From Bog-473 sp963777485 (lineage in GTDB: Bacteria; Actinomycetota; Acidimicrobiia; Acidimicrobiales; RAAP-2), in NCBI GenBank assembly GCA_963777485.1, contig CAVZQP010000001.1, positions 1,240,001 through 1,304,000 of the forward strand: a DNA stretch of 64,000 nt, read 5' to 3'. Positions 38,613 through 46,850 of the stretch are shown piece by piece. Under the pieces are notes generated by a model. That model worked only from the letters and a program-made list of their open reading frames with translations, was not told the DNA's origin and did no database searches. Every line of letters starts with the position of its first letter. Position 1 is the first letter of the stretch. Made by a program: the position numbers and the translations under genes.

Positions 38613-39664
38613 GCGAACGCGAGAGCCGCACCCTCCTCGAGGTCGAGGACCTCCACGTGTCGTTCGCCACGAGCCGCGGCCAGCTGGAGGCCGTCCAGGG
38701 CGTCTCCTTCACCGTGGGCCAGGGCAAGACGCTCGGCATCGTCGGCGAGTCTGGCTCGGGCAAGACGGTGCTGTCCCGGGCGGTCATGGGCCTGCTCCCC
38801 CGGGCCTCGACCACGCAGACCGGATCGGTCCGCTACGACACCCAGGAGATCCTCAACGCGCCGAACGACGAGCTGCGCGAGCTGTGGAGCACGCATATCG
38901 CCATGGTGTTCCAGGACCCGATGACGTCGCTCAACCCCGTGGTCAAGATCGGCAAGCAGATCATCGAGCCGCTGCGGATCCACCTCAAGCTCTCGAAGGA
39001 CGAAGCGAAGGAGACGGCGCTCTCCCTCCTCATGCAGGTCGGGATCCCCTCGCCGGTGGAGCGCTTCGACGCGTATCCGTTCCAGCTCTCCGGCGGCATG
39101 CGCCAGCGCGTCATGATCGCCATCGCCCTGGCCTGCGCGCCCAGGCTCCTCCTCGCCGACGAGCCCACGACGGGGCTCGACGTCACCGTGCAGGCGCAGA
39201 TCCTGGACCTGCTCAGCAAACTGCAGACCGACCGCAACATGGCCATGATCCTGGTGACCCACGACCTCGGCGTGGTGGCCACCCGGACGGACGAGATCAT
39301 CGTCATGTACGCCGGCAACGTCGTCGAGCGTGCGCCGACCAACGTGCTGTTCAAGAGCATGGCGATGCCCTACACCGAGGCGCTGCTGAACTCCATGCCG
39401 CGCATCGCCAACCCGAGCCATACCCGGCTGATGGCGATCGAGGGCCGGCCGCCCGACCTCCTCAACCCGCCTGCCGGCTGTCCGTTCTCGCCGCGCTGCC
39501 CGTACGCGCAGGACAAGTGCCACAAGGAGAAGCCCCCTCTCGTCGAAGCGACCCCCGGGCACAGCTACGCGTGCTGGTACCCGCTCACGACGTCGGGGCA
39601 GTCGCCGCGCCCGGCCGCCGTGGCGCTGGACACCACCGGCACTGGGGAGGCGACGACGGTATGA
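38609..39664 (+). CDS. oppD: Oligopeptide ABC transporter ATP-binding protein, OppD type
   Basis: This encodes 351 residues from the GTG overlapping the oppC stop. Walker A is GIVGESGSGKTVLSRAVMGL, the Q-loop region MVFQDPMTSLNPV, the signature LSGGMRQRVMIAIAL, Walker B LLLADEPTTGLDV, and the switch His lies in LVTHDLGVVA. The C-terminal oligopeptide-transporter domain contains the Cys-rich CPFSPRCPYAQDKC, which binds a 4Fe-4S cluster in some relatives. It pairs with OppF to energise uptake. Confidence 0.93.
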   Translation: MSERESRTLLEVEDLHVSFATSRGQLEAVQGVSFTVGQGKTLGIVGESGSGKTVLSRAVMGLLPRASTTQTGSVRYDTQEILNAPNDELRELWSTHIAMVFQDPMTSLNPVVKIGKQIIEPLRIHLKLSKDEAKETALSLLMQVGIPSPVERFDAYPFQLSGGMRQRVMIAIALACAPRLLLADEPTTGLDVTVQAQILDLLSKLQTDRNMAMILVTHDLGVVATRTDEIIVMYAGNVVERAPTNVLFKSMAMPYTEALLNSMPRIANPSHTRLMAIEGRPPDLLNPPAGCPFSPRCPYAQDKCHKEKPPLVEATPGHSYACWYPLTTSGQSPRPAAVALDTTGTGEATTV

Positions 39665-40656
39665 CCGACGCCGCGGTGCAGACGCCGACGGCCGAGCACG
39701 TGTCCGACCCCTTGTTGTCTGTCGAGGACCTGCACGTCACGTTCCAGAAGGGCAACACGGCCGTCCAGGCCGTTGCCGGCATCAGCTTCACGATGCGCCA
39801 GGGCGAGACGCTCGGTCTCGTCGGTGAGTCGGGCTGCGGCAAGACGACGACGGGGCGGGCCATCGTCCAGGTGGAAAAGGCTACGTCGGGCCGGATCCAG
39901 TTCAACGAAACCGAGATCACTTCGCTGAACCGTTCCGACCTCCGCACGCTGCGCACCCAGGTCCAGATGATCTTCCAGGATCCGATCTCGTCGCTCAACC
40001 CGCGGCGACGCGTCACCGACATCGTGGCGGAACCCCTGACGATCTGGAAGATCGGGAGCAAGGACGAGCGCAAAGAGGCGGCCAACGCCATGCTCGACCG
40101 GGTCGGCATCGACCCCTACCTCAACGGCAGCCGGCGGCCCCGTGAGTTCTCCGGTGGTCAATGCCAGCGCATCAGCATCGCCCGCGCCCTCGTGCTGAGG
40201 CCCAAGCTCCTCGTGTGCGACGAGATCGTCTCCGCCTTGGACGTCTCGGTACAGGCGCAGATCCTCAACCTGCTCCAGGACCTGAAGGCCGAGTACAACC
40301 TGACGGTGTTGTTCATCGCGCACGACCTGGCGGTGGTCAAGAACGTGAGCGACCGCGTCGCCGTCATGTACCTGGGTCGCCTGTGCGAGATCGCACCGTC
40401 CGACGTCCTCTACGAGGCGCCGGCCCACCACTACACCGCAGCGCTGCTCTCCTCGGCGGTCGAGCCCGACCCCGAGGCCGCCCGGACCTCGGTGCCGCTC
40501 GCCGGCGAGCCGCCCAGCCCGATCAACCCGCCCTCCGGGTGCCGGTTCCGCACCCGCTGCCCCCGCGCCGAAGCCCGTTGTGCCGAAGAGGTCCCGGAAC
40601 TGCGGGAGATCGCCTCGGGGCACCAGGTGGCCTGCCACTTCCCGATCGGGAGTTGA
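39661..40656 (+). CDS. oppF: Oligopeptide ABC transporter ATP-binding protein, OppF type
   Basis: This encodes 331 residues from the ATG overlapping the oppD stop (ATGA). Walker A is LVGESGCGKTTTGRAIV, the Q-loop MIFQDPISSLNPR, the signature FSGGQCQRISIARAL (Cys where Gln is usual), Walker B LLVCDEIVSALDV (Ile for Pro after the Glu), and the switch His is in FIAHDLAVV. The C terminus carries CRFRTRCPRAEARCAEE. It is the second ATPase of the importer. It overlaps the next gene, an ATP-grasp ligase, so that gene belongs to the same transcript. Confidence 0.92.
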   Translation: MTDAAVQTPTAEHVSDPLLSVEDLHVTFQKGNTAVQAVAGISFTMRQGETLGLVGESGCGKTTTGRAIVQVEKATSGRIQFNETEITSLNRSDLRTLRTQVQMIFQDPISSLNPRRRVTDIVAEPLTIWKIGSKDERKEAANAMLDRVGIDPYLNGSRRPREFSGGQCQRISIARALVLRPKLLVCDEIVSALDVSVQAQILNLLQDLKAEYNLTVLFIAHDLAVVKNVSDRVAVMYLGRLCEIAPSDVLYEAPAHHYTAALLSSAVEPDPEAARTSVPLAGEPPSPINPPSGCRFRTRCPRAEARCAEEVPELREIASGHQVACHFPIGS

Positions 40657-41579
40657 GCCCACGCCCTCCGGTGGTGGCCTTCACGGCGCCGCCGATGTTC
40701 CCGAACCTGCACGACGACTGGCCGCTGGTGCGCACCGCCCTGGCCGAAGTCGGCATCGACAGTGTCCCCGTCGTGTGGAGCGACCCGTCGGCGGACTGGT
40801 TGTCGTTCGATCTCGTCGTGGCGAACGGGGCCTGGGACAACATCCATGACCCCGACGCGTTCCTGGCCTGGGTCGCAGCGCGGGAGCGGGACGGGACGCC
40901 AATGGTCAACTCCCCCGCCACCCTGCGCTGGAACCTCGACAAGCGCTACCTGCGCGAGCTCGAGGCGGCCGGCGTGCCGATCGTGCCGACGAGTTGGGTC
41001 GAGCCGGACGGCAACCCGGACGACGTCGGCCTGCCGGACGGCGAGGTCGTGGTCAAGCCGTCCGTCTCCGGCGGTGGCCACCGCACCGCGCGCTACCGAC
41101 CCGGCGAGCACGAAGACGCCCGTGCCCACGTGCGATCTCTGGTCGCCTCGGGTCGGACCGCGATGGTCCAGCCGTACCAGGCATCGGTCGACGAGCTCGG
41201 GGAGCTCGGCCTCGTCTTCCTCGACGGCGAGTACAGCCATGCCATCCACAAGGACCCGATGATCCGCCGGGGCACCGGCCCCCTCGACAGCCTCATCGAC
41301 AACCAGATGGTCTGCGCCGCCGAGGCCTCGGCCGACCAGATCGCCCTCGGGCGTCGCGCGGTGGCGGCCGCAGAGGAACTCCTCGGCCCGACGACCTATG
41401 CCCGCGTCGACATCGTGGAACGAACGGACGGCGAGCCGGCACTGCTCGAGCTCGAGCTGTTGGATCCGGTGCTCTTCTTCGCGGTCGTCCCCGAAAGGAC
41501 TGCAGCGTTCGCCGAGGTGGTGAGGCGCCGGCTCGAGACCCCACCGGGGGAAACTGGACGAGGTCCGAACGCCGGCTAG
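40653..41579 (+). CDS. ATP-grasp domain protein (RimK/glutathione-synthase-like)
   Basis: About 308 residues are encoded if the TTG at 40653, overlapping the oppF stop, is used; a GTG at 40671 is the alternative. The N-terminal pre-ATP-grasp region reads VVAFTAPPMFPN and FDLVVANGAWDNIHD. The ATP-grasp part follows with RWNLDKRYLRELEAAGVPIVPT, VVVKPSVSGGGHRTA, VQPYQASVDELGELGLVFLDG, and the metal-binding RVDIV...LLELELLDP. The family forms carboxylate-amine bonds with ATP. Co-expression with a peptide importer suggests a peptide-like substrate, but this is inference only. Confidence 0.8.
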   Translation: MSPRPPVVAFTAPPMFPNLHDDWPLVRTALAEVGIDSVPVVWSDPSADWLSFDLVVANGAWDNIHDPDAFLAWVAARERDGTPMVNSPATLRWNLDKRYLRELEAAGVPIVPTSWVEPDGNPDDVGLPDGEVVVKPSVSGGGHRTARYRPGEHEDARAHVRSLVASGRTAMVQPYQASVDELGELGLVFLDGEYSHAIHKDPMIRRGTGPLDSLIDNQMVCAAEASADQIALGRRAVAAAEELLGPTTYARVDIVERTDGEPALLELELLDPVLFFAVVPERTAAFAEVVRRRLETPPGETGRGPNAG

Positions 41580-41606
41580 GACGCAGGCCGTGTCGTGGCG
41601 GAGCGG

Positions 41607-41900
41607 TCAGCCGGCGGCGAGGATCTTCGCCTTCTGCGCGTCGAACTCGGCGTCGGTCAGGATGCCCTGGTCCTTCAACTCGGCCAGCTCCTTGAGTTGG
41701 GTGACCATGTCCTTCTGACCCGCGGCCGGAGCGGGTGCAGGTGGCGGCGGTGGAGCCTGCTCGTACTGCGGCTGCCCCCCGTAGCGGGGGTCACCCTGCT
41801 CCGCCCACTTGTTCGCCTGTCGCCGCGACACCCGGTTGGAGACGGCCGTCGCCGTGCCCGCGATGGCCGCGGTGCGGGCCACCCCTCGCAAGAGTCCCAT
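41607..41900 (-). CDS. Small SHOCT-domain protein
   Basis: This encodes 97 residues. A short basic, weakly hydrophobic N-terminal part (GLLRGVARTAAIAGTATAVS) and a Pro/Gln-rich linker (residues 40-60) lead into a C-terminal SHOCT domain (VTQLKELAELKDQGILTDAEFDAQKAKIL). SHOCT domains are short helical oligomerisation or targeting modules found at protein ends. It follows the DUF6325 gene by 41 bases. This SHOCT plus DUF6325 pairing is common in actinobacteria and suggests joint, possibly stress-related, function. Confidence 0.85.
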   Translation of the reverse strand: MGLLRGVARTAAIAGTATAVSNRVSRRQANKWAEQGDPRYGGQPQYEQAPPPPPAPAPAAGQKDMVTQLKELAELKDQGILTDAEFDAQKAKILAAG

Positions 41901-41941
41901 GTCGTCTCCTCCTTTTGAACTTCGAACCTGATGGCCGGGCT

Positions 41942-42385
41942 CTACGCCCCGGCGGCGTCGAGCGCGGCGACGAGCGCGTCCTGGGGTATGTATCCCGCCG
42001 ACACCAGGTTGGCGCCCGCCTCACGCAACGCTTGTACGAACGGCGCGGCCCAACGGTTCTCGTAGACCATGACCGCGGCCGCAGAGTTCGGCTCGAGAGC
42101 GCTCGCCGCCTCTTTGAGATCGGATTCGTCCAGCAGCCCCGACGACACCCCAGCGAACAGGCCGAAGTCGAACTGTCCGTCCGCATCGATGTCGGACAGC
42201 TCCATCACGGCGAGGGACCCGTCGTCCGCGCGCATGACGAACCGGAGGTCGAGGACCCGGACGAGACCCCGGTCGACCAGACTCAGGAGTTCGGTAAAGG
42301 CATTCCCCGTAAATTTGTTGCCGGAATACTCGACGATCAGATATCCGATCGGACCCAGTACGTCTTCGTCGCTTCTCGGTGCCAT
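41942..42385 (-). CDS. DUF6325-family protein
   Basis: This encodes 147 residues from the ATG at 42385, which has a strong GAGGAGGTG at nine bases; this start is preferred over one 29 codons upstream. The sequence GPIGYLIVEYSGNKFTG, then LVDRGLVRVLDLRFV, ELSDIDADG and the C-terminal MVYENRWAAPFVQALREAGANLVSAG matches the DUF6325/DUF1269-like actinobacterial family. Its function is unknown, and related proteins are seen in stress-response loci. It is upstream of the SHOCT gene on the same strand. Confidence 0.8.
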   Translation of the reverse strand: MAPRSDEDVLGPIGYLIVEYSGNKFTGNAFTELLSLVDRGLVRVLDLRFVMRADDGSLAVMELSDIDADGQFDFGLFAGVSSGLLDESDLKEAASALEPNSAAAVMVYENRWAAPFVQALREAGANLVSAGYIPQDALVAALDAAGA

Positions 42386-42498
42386 TCGGCCCTGCACCTC
42401 CTCGTCCCTCTGGGCAGGCACGCCCAGTCCGCACCCTACCCTCCGGCAGAGTCGTCGTCCTTTGCACAACAAGGGTCGCGACGGGACGGTGAACCGGG

Positions 42499-42837
42499 TT
42501 ACTGCGAAGCGGCCTCTTCCTCCACGGTCAAATCCGCCGCGGGGTCTGCCTCCAACCTCTCGTCGGGTATCGGCTTTCCGCTCTGCACCGAGCGCCCGTA
42601 GGTGCCGTCCGCCAACCGGGCCTCCGCCCCCTCGATCGCGGCCAGGCGGTTTCGCAACCCGGCCGCGATGGCGTCCGCCCCCTGCTCGTCGGTCATCGGT
42701 TGTGCGGGGTCGGCGATGTCGCCGGTCTCCCTCGTCGTGGCGCGGTCTTCGTCCGAAGCCTCGGTCAGGTCCCGGAGCAACCCCTCGACCCGTGACCGCT
42801 CCTCGGCCAGGAGTTGCCGTGCACGCGCCTCATCCAT
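42499..42837 (-). CDS. DksA/TraR-like protein lacking zinc-finger cysteines
   Basis: This encodes 112 residues from the ATG at 42837. An N-terminal coiled-coil (residues 1-35, LLAEERSRVEGLLRDL) is followed by the helix AAGLRNRLAAIEGAEARLADGTYG and then RSVQSGKPIPDERLEADP. In DksA/TraR proteins this last part is a CxxCG-type zinc finger ending in further Cys; here all Cys positions are replaced (SVQSG, no C-terminal pair). Known DksA proteins bind the RNA polymerase secondary channel, and some family members without zinc exist in actinobacteria. It diverges from the DUF5996 gene. Confidence 0.75.
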   Translation of the reverse strand: MDEARARQLLAEERSRVEGLLRDLTEASDEDRATTRETGDIADPAQPMTDEQGADAIAAGLRNRLAAIEGAEARLADGTYGRSVQSGKPIPDERLEADPAADLTVEEEAASQ

Positions 42838-42922
42838 GTCGCCCTCCCTGGTCCGCCGTGCGCATCGAGCCCACCGTCGCGGGACAGGGATCTTACGGGC
42901 TTTCGCCACTACCCTCACGGCT

Positions 42923-43859
42923 ATGGCCGCTACGGACTGGCCCGTGCTCGACCTCTCCGAGTCCCAGGAGACGATGGAGGCGCTCCACCTCTGGACCCAG
43001 ATCGTCGGAAAGGTCCGGCTGGAGCTCGAACCCATGGTCAACCACTGGTGGCAGGTGCCGTTGTACGTCTCGGCGCGGGGCCTCACGACTTCGTTGCTGC
43101 ACGACCGCGGCCTCGGTCTCGAGATGGAGTTCGATTTCATCGAGCACCGGCTCGACATCCGCACGACCGGCGGTGCGACGAGGAGCGTCCCGCTCGCACC
43201 CGGCTCCGTCGCCGACTTCTACGCCGCGACGAAGGCGGCGACTGTCCGACGTCGGCACTCCCGTCCGCATCCGGCCCTACCCGACCGAGATGCCTTCCCC
43301 GGTGCCGTTCCCCGAGGACACGGCACACCGGCCCTACGACGCCGACGCGGCGCACCGGTTCTGGCTGGCGCTCGTGCAGATGCAGCGGGTCATGTACGTC
43401 TTCCGTGCACGCTTCCAGGGGAAGGTCAGCCCGGTCCACTTCTTCTGGGGCGCCGACGACCTCGCCGTCACCCGCTTCTCGGGGCGCACCGCGCCCCGCC
43501 ACCGGGGCGGCGTGGTCAACTGCCCCGACTGGGTGCAGCAGATGGCATACAGCCACGAGGTGAGCAGCTGCGGCTACTGGCCGGGCGGCTCGGACGAAGG
43601 GACGTTCTACTCCTACGCCTACCCCGAGCCGCCGGGCTTCGCCGAGCAAAGCGTGGAGCCGGGCGCGGCGTCCTACGACAAGGAAATGGGCGAGTTCCTG
43701 CTGCCGTACACCGCGGTGCGCGAGGCCGCGGACCCCGACAGCGCGTTGCTGGCGTTCTTCCAGACGACCTATGAGGCGGCCGCGGACCTGGGCCGCTGGG
43801 ACCGCACTGCGCTCGAGATGACGATGCCGCCATCGCTCGGCGACCCGCCGGCGGGCTGA
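42923..43859 (+). pseudogene. DUF5996-family protein, split by an apparent frameshift
   Basis: The 5' part from the ATG at 42923 reads WPVLDLSESQETMEALHLWTQ through VADFYAATKAA. The family sequence continues in another frame with LSDVGTPVRIRPYPTEMPSP and runs to 43859 with QGKVSPVHFFWGADDLAVTR, typical of DUF5996. Dropping the A at 43241 (within GCGGCGACTG) joins the two parts into about 311 residues, the normal size. The function of DUF5996 is unknown. Both halves keep strong GC at third codon positions, so the lesion is very recent or a sequence error. Confidence 0.8.
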
Positions 43860-43918
43860 GCGGCCCGAACCGACCGGCGGATTGCTGCGGCCGACACGCC
43901 AACGCGCACGAGCTGGGG

Positions 43919-43924
43919 TATAAA
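43919..43924 (+). promoter_or_regulatory. Possible -10 element of the second GYW-repeat gene
   Basis: TATAAA ends eight bases before the GTG start at 43932, in a locally AT-rich stretch that stands out from the surrounding GC-rich DNA. The distance fits a leaderless transcript, common in actinobacteria. No good -35 is seen. Confidence 0.35.
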
Positions 43925-43931
43925 TCGATTA

Positions 43932-45134
43932 GTGCGCAAGTCAGGCGGTATAGCAGCGGCCATGATGACAACCGTCCTGCTCCCAGCCGTTCTGCTCGTA
44001 GGCCCGTCTGCAGTCCCGGCGGGAGCCCAGAGTCCCACGGGGTCGGTCTTGTCGTACGGCGGTGCCGGCGCCTATGGAAGTCCCTCGGCGCTGAACGCAC
44101 CGGTCGTGGGCATGGCCGCGACCCCCGATGGCGGCGGCTACTGGCTGGTGGCATCGGACGGTGGCGTGTTCGCATACGGCGACGCTCCGTTCGAAGGGTC
44201 TGTAGGTACGGGGTACCACTTCGTCGGGATGGCCGCCAGCCCCGACGGGCGGGGCTACCTGCTGACCGACAACAACGGAGACGTGAAAAGGTACGGCGAC
44301 GCGCAATTGTTCGGATCGGTGGACCAACAACTGAACGCGCAGATCGTCGGCATCGCGGAGACGCCGGACGGGCAGGGGTACTGGTTGGCCGCAGCGGACG
44401 GCGGCGTGTTCGCTTTCGGCGACGCAGGGTTCTTTGGCTCCATGGCTGGAAATTTCGTGAACTCGCCGATCGTCGGTATGGCTGCCACGCCGGATGGCAA
44501 GGGCTACTGGCTGGTGGGATCCGACGGCGGTGTCTTCGCCTTCGGCGACGCCCAGTTCCACGGATCCGAAGGAGCGACGCCACTCAACGTCCCTGTCATC
44601 GGACTGGCCGCGACCAAAAGCGGCGGCGGCTACTGGTTGGCCGCGGGAGACGGTGGGGTCTTCACGTTCGGCGACGCCGTCTTCGCAGGGTCCACCGGTG
44701 CCGCGCCGCCAGCCCATCCCGTTGCGGCGATCGCGGCGTCGCACGACGGTGGTGGCTACTGGCTGGCGACGAGCGTCACGGGTCCGACTCCGGTTCCGAC
44801 CCAGTCCCAGGTCGACGCCGGCTGTTACACCCCGGAGGTGGAACCGGCCACCATCGTGCTGGCTTGTGCCGACTACAACTCGATTCTCGAGAACCTGCAG
44901 TGGACATACTGGACGCCCAGCCTCGCCCGGGCCACTGGAACTTACGTTTACAACGCCTGCGGACCAAGCTGCGCGGAGGGAACACGGCACAGCGTTCCCA
45001 CCACCGTCTGGCTGTCCCAACCGGTGAGCACAAGCGCGGGAGTGGAGTTCACGCAGGCGCACTGGGTGTATCCCGGTGGGACGGGGCCAACAGGGTTTGT
45101 CAACCTCGACGAAACCCTCTTCACCGACCCCTGA
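43932..45134 (+). CDS. Secreted GYW-repeat protein (propeller-like) with a distinct C-terminal domain
   Basis: This encodes 400 residues from a GTG. A signal peptide (residues 1-33, AAAMMTTVLLPAVLLVGPSAVPAGA) is followed by six or seven repeats of about 42 residues of the form PDGGGYWLVASDGGVFAYGDA-F-GS. This is the same repeat as in the protein at 15826-18126 but more diverged between copies. The C-terminal about 110 residues are different and contain four Cys (GCYTPEV, LACADYN, NACGPSCAEG), probably disulfide-bonded outside the cell. Codon use is slightly less GC-biased than in neighbours. The function is unknown. Confidence 0.75.
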   Translation: MRKSGGIAAAMMTTVLLPAVLLVGPSAVPAGAQSPTGSVLSYGGAGAYGSPSALNAPVVGMAATPDGGGYWLVASDGGVFAYGDAPFEGSVGTGYHFVGMAASPDGRGYLLTDNNGDVKRYGDAQLFGSVDQQLNAQIVGIAETPDGQGYWLAAADGGVFAFGDAGFFGSMAGNFVNSPIVGMAATPDGKGYWLVGSDGGVFAFGDAQFHGSEGATPLNVPVIGLAATKSGGGYWLAAGDGGVFTFGDAVFAGSTGAAPPAHPVAAIAASHDGGGYWLATSVTGPTPVPTQSQVDAGCYTPEVEPATIVLACADYNSILENLQWTYWTPSLARATGTYVYNACGPSCAEGTRHSVPTTVWLSQPVSTSAGVEFTQAHWVYPGGTGPTGFVNLDETLFTDP

Positions 45135-45155
45135 CAAGTAGGGGACGAGCGGCGA

Positions 45156-46679
45156 CTACTCGGCCGATGCCGCCTCCGCCGAGTCCGGCGTCGCCGACGC
45201 GGTGGCTTCACCTTCAGGGGCCGGCACGCTCTGGGTAGTGTCGGCAGCTACAACGCCCTCGGCCGGCGCAGCCCCTGCATCGGCCGCCGCAACGTCTGCT
45301 TCGGCACCAGCCCCCTCTGCCCCGGCCGCGGCTTCGCCATCCTCGGGCGGGTGCACCTGGGTCCCGACCTCGGTGGCAAAGTCGGCCCACGCCGCCTGTG
45401 CCTCGGTCTCGGGGGTGAACTCGCCCTCGGCGTAGTCGAAGCCGATGTAGTTGCCCTCTTCGTCGTAGGCGTGCTCGCCGAAGGCCTCGCGGTACTCCTC
45501 GGAGACCTCGCCGCCCTCCGCCGCCTGCTTGATCGACAGCGAGATGCGGCGGCGTTGCAGGTCGATGTCGATGATCTTGACCCAGAGCTCTTCGCCCGGC
45601 GTCACGACCTGCTCGGGGAGGTCGACGTGGTGCACCGCCATCTCGCTGATGTGCACGAGCCCCTCGATCCCGTCGCCGACCTGCACGAAGGCGCCGAACG
45701 GCACCAGCTTGGTGATACGGCCGTAGACGAGCTGACCCACGGCGTGCGAGTCCGCGAACTCCTGCCACGGGTCCGACTGCGTCGCCTTGAGCGAAAGGCT
45801 GATGCGCTCCTTGTCGAGGTCCACGTCCAGCACCTCGACCTCGATCTCGTCACCCACCTGCACGACGGACGACGGGTGGTCGACGTGCTTCCAGGACAGT
45901 TCGGAGACGTGCACCAGGCCGTCCATGCCGCCCAGGTCGACGAAGGCGCCGAAGTTGACGACGGACGAGACGGTGCCCTTGCGGCGCTCGCCCGGCTTGA
46001 GGTTCTGCAGGAAGTCGCCGCGCTGCTCCTTCTGCGCCTCCTCCAGCCACGCCCGCCGTGACAGGACGACGTTGTTGCGGTTCCGGTCGAGCTCGATGAT
46101 CTTCGCCTCGATGTCCTTGCCCACGTACGGCTGCAGCTCGCGCACCCGGCGCAGCTCGACCAGCGACGCCGGCAGGAAGCCGCGCAGGCCGATGTCGACG
46201 ATCAGGCCGCCCTTCACGACCTCGATCACCGGGCCCGAGACCATCTCGCCCTTGTTCTTCTTCTCCTCGATCGTCGTCCACGCCTTCTCGTACTGCGCCC
46301 GCTTCTTGGACAGGACGAGGCGGCCCTCCTTGTCCTCCTTCTGGAGGACGAGCGCCTCGACGTGGTCGCCCAGCTTCACGATCTCGCTCGGGTCGACGTC
46401 GTTGCGGATGGACAGCTCCCGCGAGGGGATCACGCCCTCGGACTTGAAGCCGATGTCGAGCAGGACCTCGTCCCGGTCGATCTTGACCACCGTGCCCTCG
46501 ATGACGTCGCCGTCGTCGAAGGAGATGATCGAGTCCCCCATCGCCTGCTCGAGGTCGTCGTCCCCGAGATCGTCGGCGACGATGGTGCGGGGGGTGTAGT
46601 TCCCCTCTGCGTCGAAGGTCCCCATCTGCTCGGGGGAGAGGAGGGCGGTGCGCTCGCTGCGCTCAGCCGTGTCGGCCAT
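45156..46679 (-). CDS. rpsA: 30S ribosomal protein S1
   Basis: This encodes 507 residues. There are four S1 RNA-binding domains (about 55-125, 140-205, 222-292 and 308-380), for example VVNFGAFVDLGGMDGLVHVSELSW and LVPFGAFVQVGDGIEGLVHISEM, the usual actinobacterial arrangement. The C-terminal about 120 residues are acidic and Ala/Glu-rich, probably disordered. S1 helps mRNA binding to the ribosome. A good ribosome-binding site (TTAGGAG, nine bases) precedes the ATG. It is downstream of polA with a 171-base gap that holds a likely promoter. coaE, its frequent downstream neighbour, is displaced by about 24 kb. Confidence 0.95.
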   Translation of the reverse strand: MADTAERSERTALLSPEQMGTFDAEGNYTPRTIVADDLGDDDLEQAMGDSIISFDDGDVIEGTVVKIDRDEVLLDIGFKSEGVIPSRELSIRNDVDPSEIVKLGDHVEALVLQKEDKEGRLVLSKKRAQYEKAWTTIEEKKNKGEMVSGPVIEVVKGGLIVDIGLRGFLPASLVELRRVRELQPYVGKDIEAKIIELDRNRNNVVLSRRAWLEEAQKEQRGDFLQNLKPGERRKGTVSSVVNFGAFVDLGGMDGLVHVSELSWKHVDHPSSVVQVGDEIEVEVLDVDLDKERISLSLKATQSDPWQEFADSHAVGQLVYGRITKLVPFGAFVQVGDGIEGLVHISEMAVHHVDLPEQVVTPGEELWVKIIDIDLQRRRISLSIKQAAEGGEVSEEYREAFGEHAYDEEGNYIGFDYAEGEFTPETEAQAAWADFATEVGTQVHPPEDGEAAAGAEGAGAEADVAAADAGAAPAEGVVAADTTQSVPAPEGEATASATPDSAEAASAE

Positions 46680-46794
46680 GGTTCAACTGCTCCTAACTGG
46701 GTTGCGACCTGCAACCGCAGGACCGCGCCGGGGTCGTGTCTCGATGGATACGGGCTCGCTCCGCCACACGGCGCTGGCGGGCAAGGCCTGCCAG

Positions 46795-46800
46795 CATACC
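46795..46800 (-). promoter_or_regulatory. Possible extended -10 of rpsA
   Basis: Read on the minus strand, TGGTATGCT contains the -10 hexamer TATGCT with an upstream TGG extension, about 115 bases before the rpsA ATG. The -35 region is weak. It sits in the intergenic gap downstream of polA. Confidence 0.4.
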
Positions 46801-46850
46801 ACCTGCTCAGGCCCCTTCTTCCGGCGCCCTCTCCGCCCGCTCCGCCCCGC

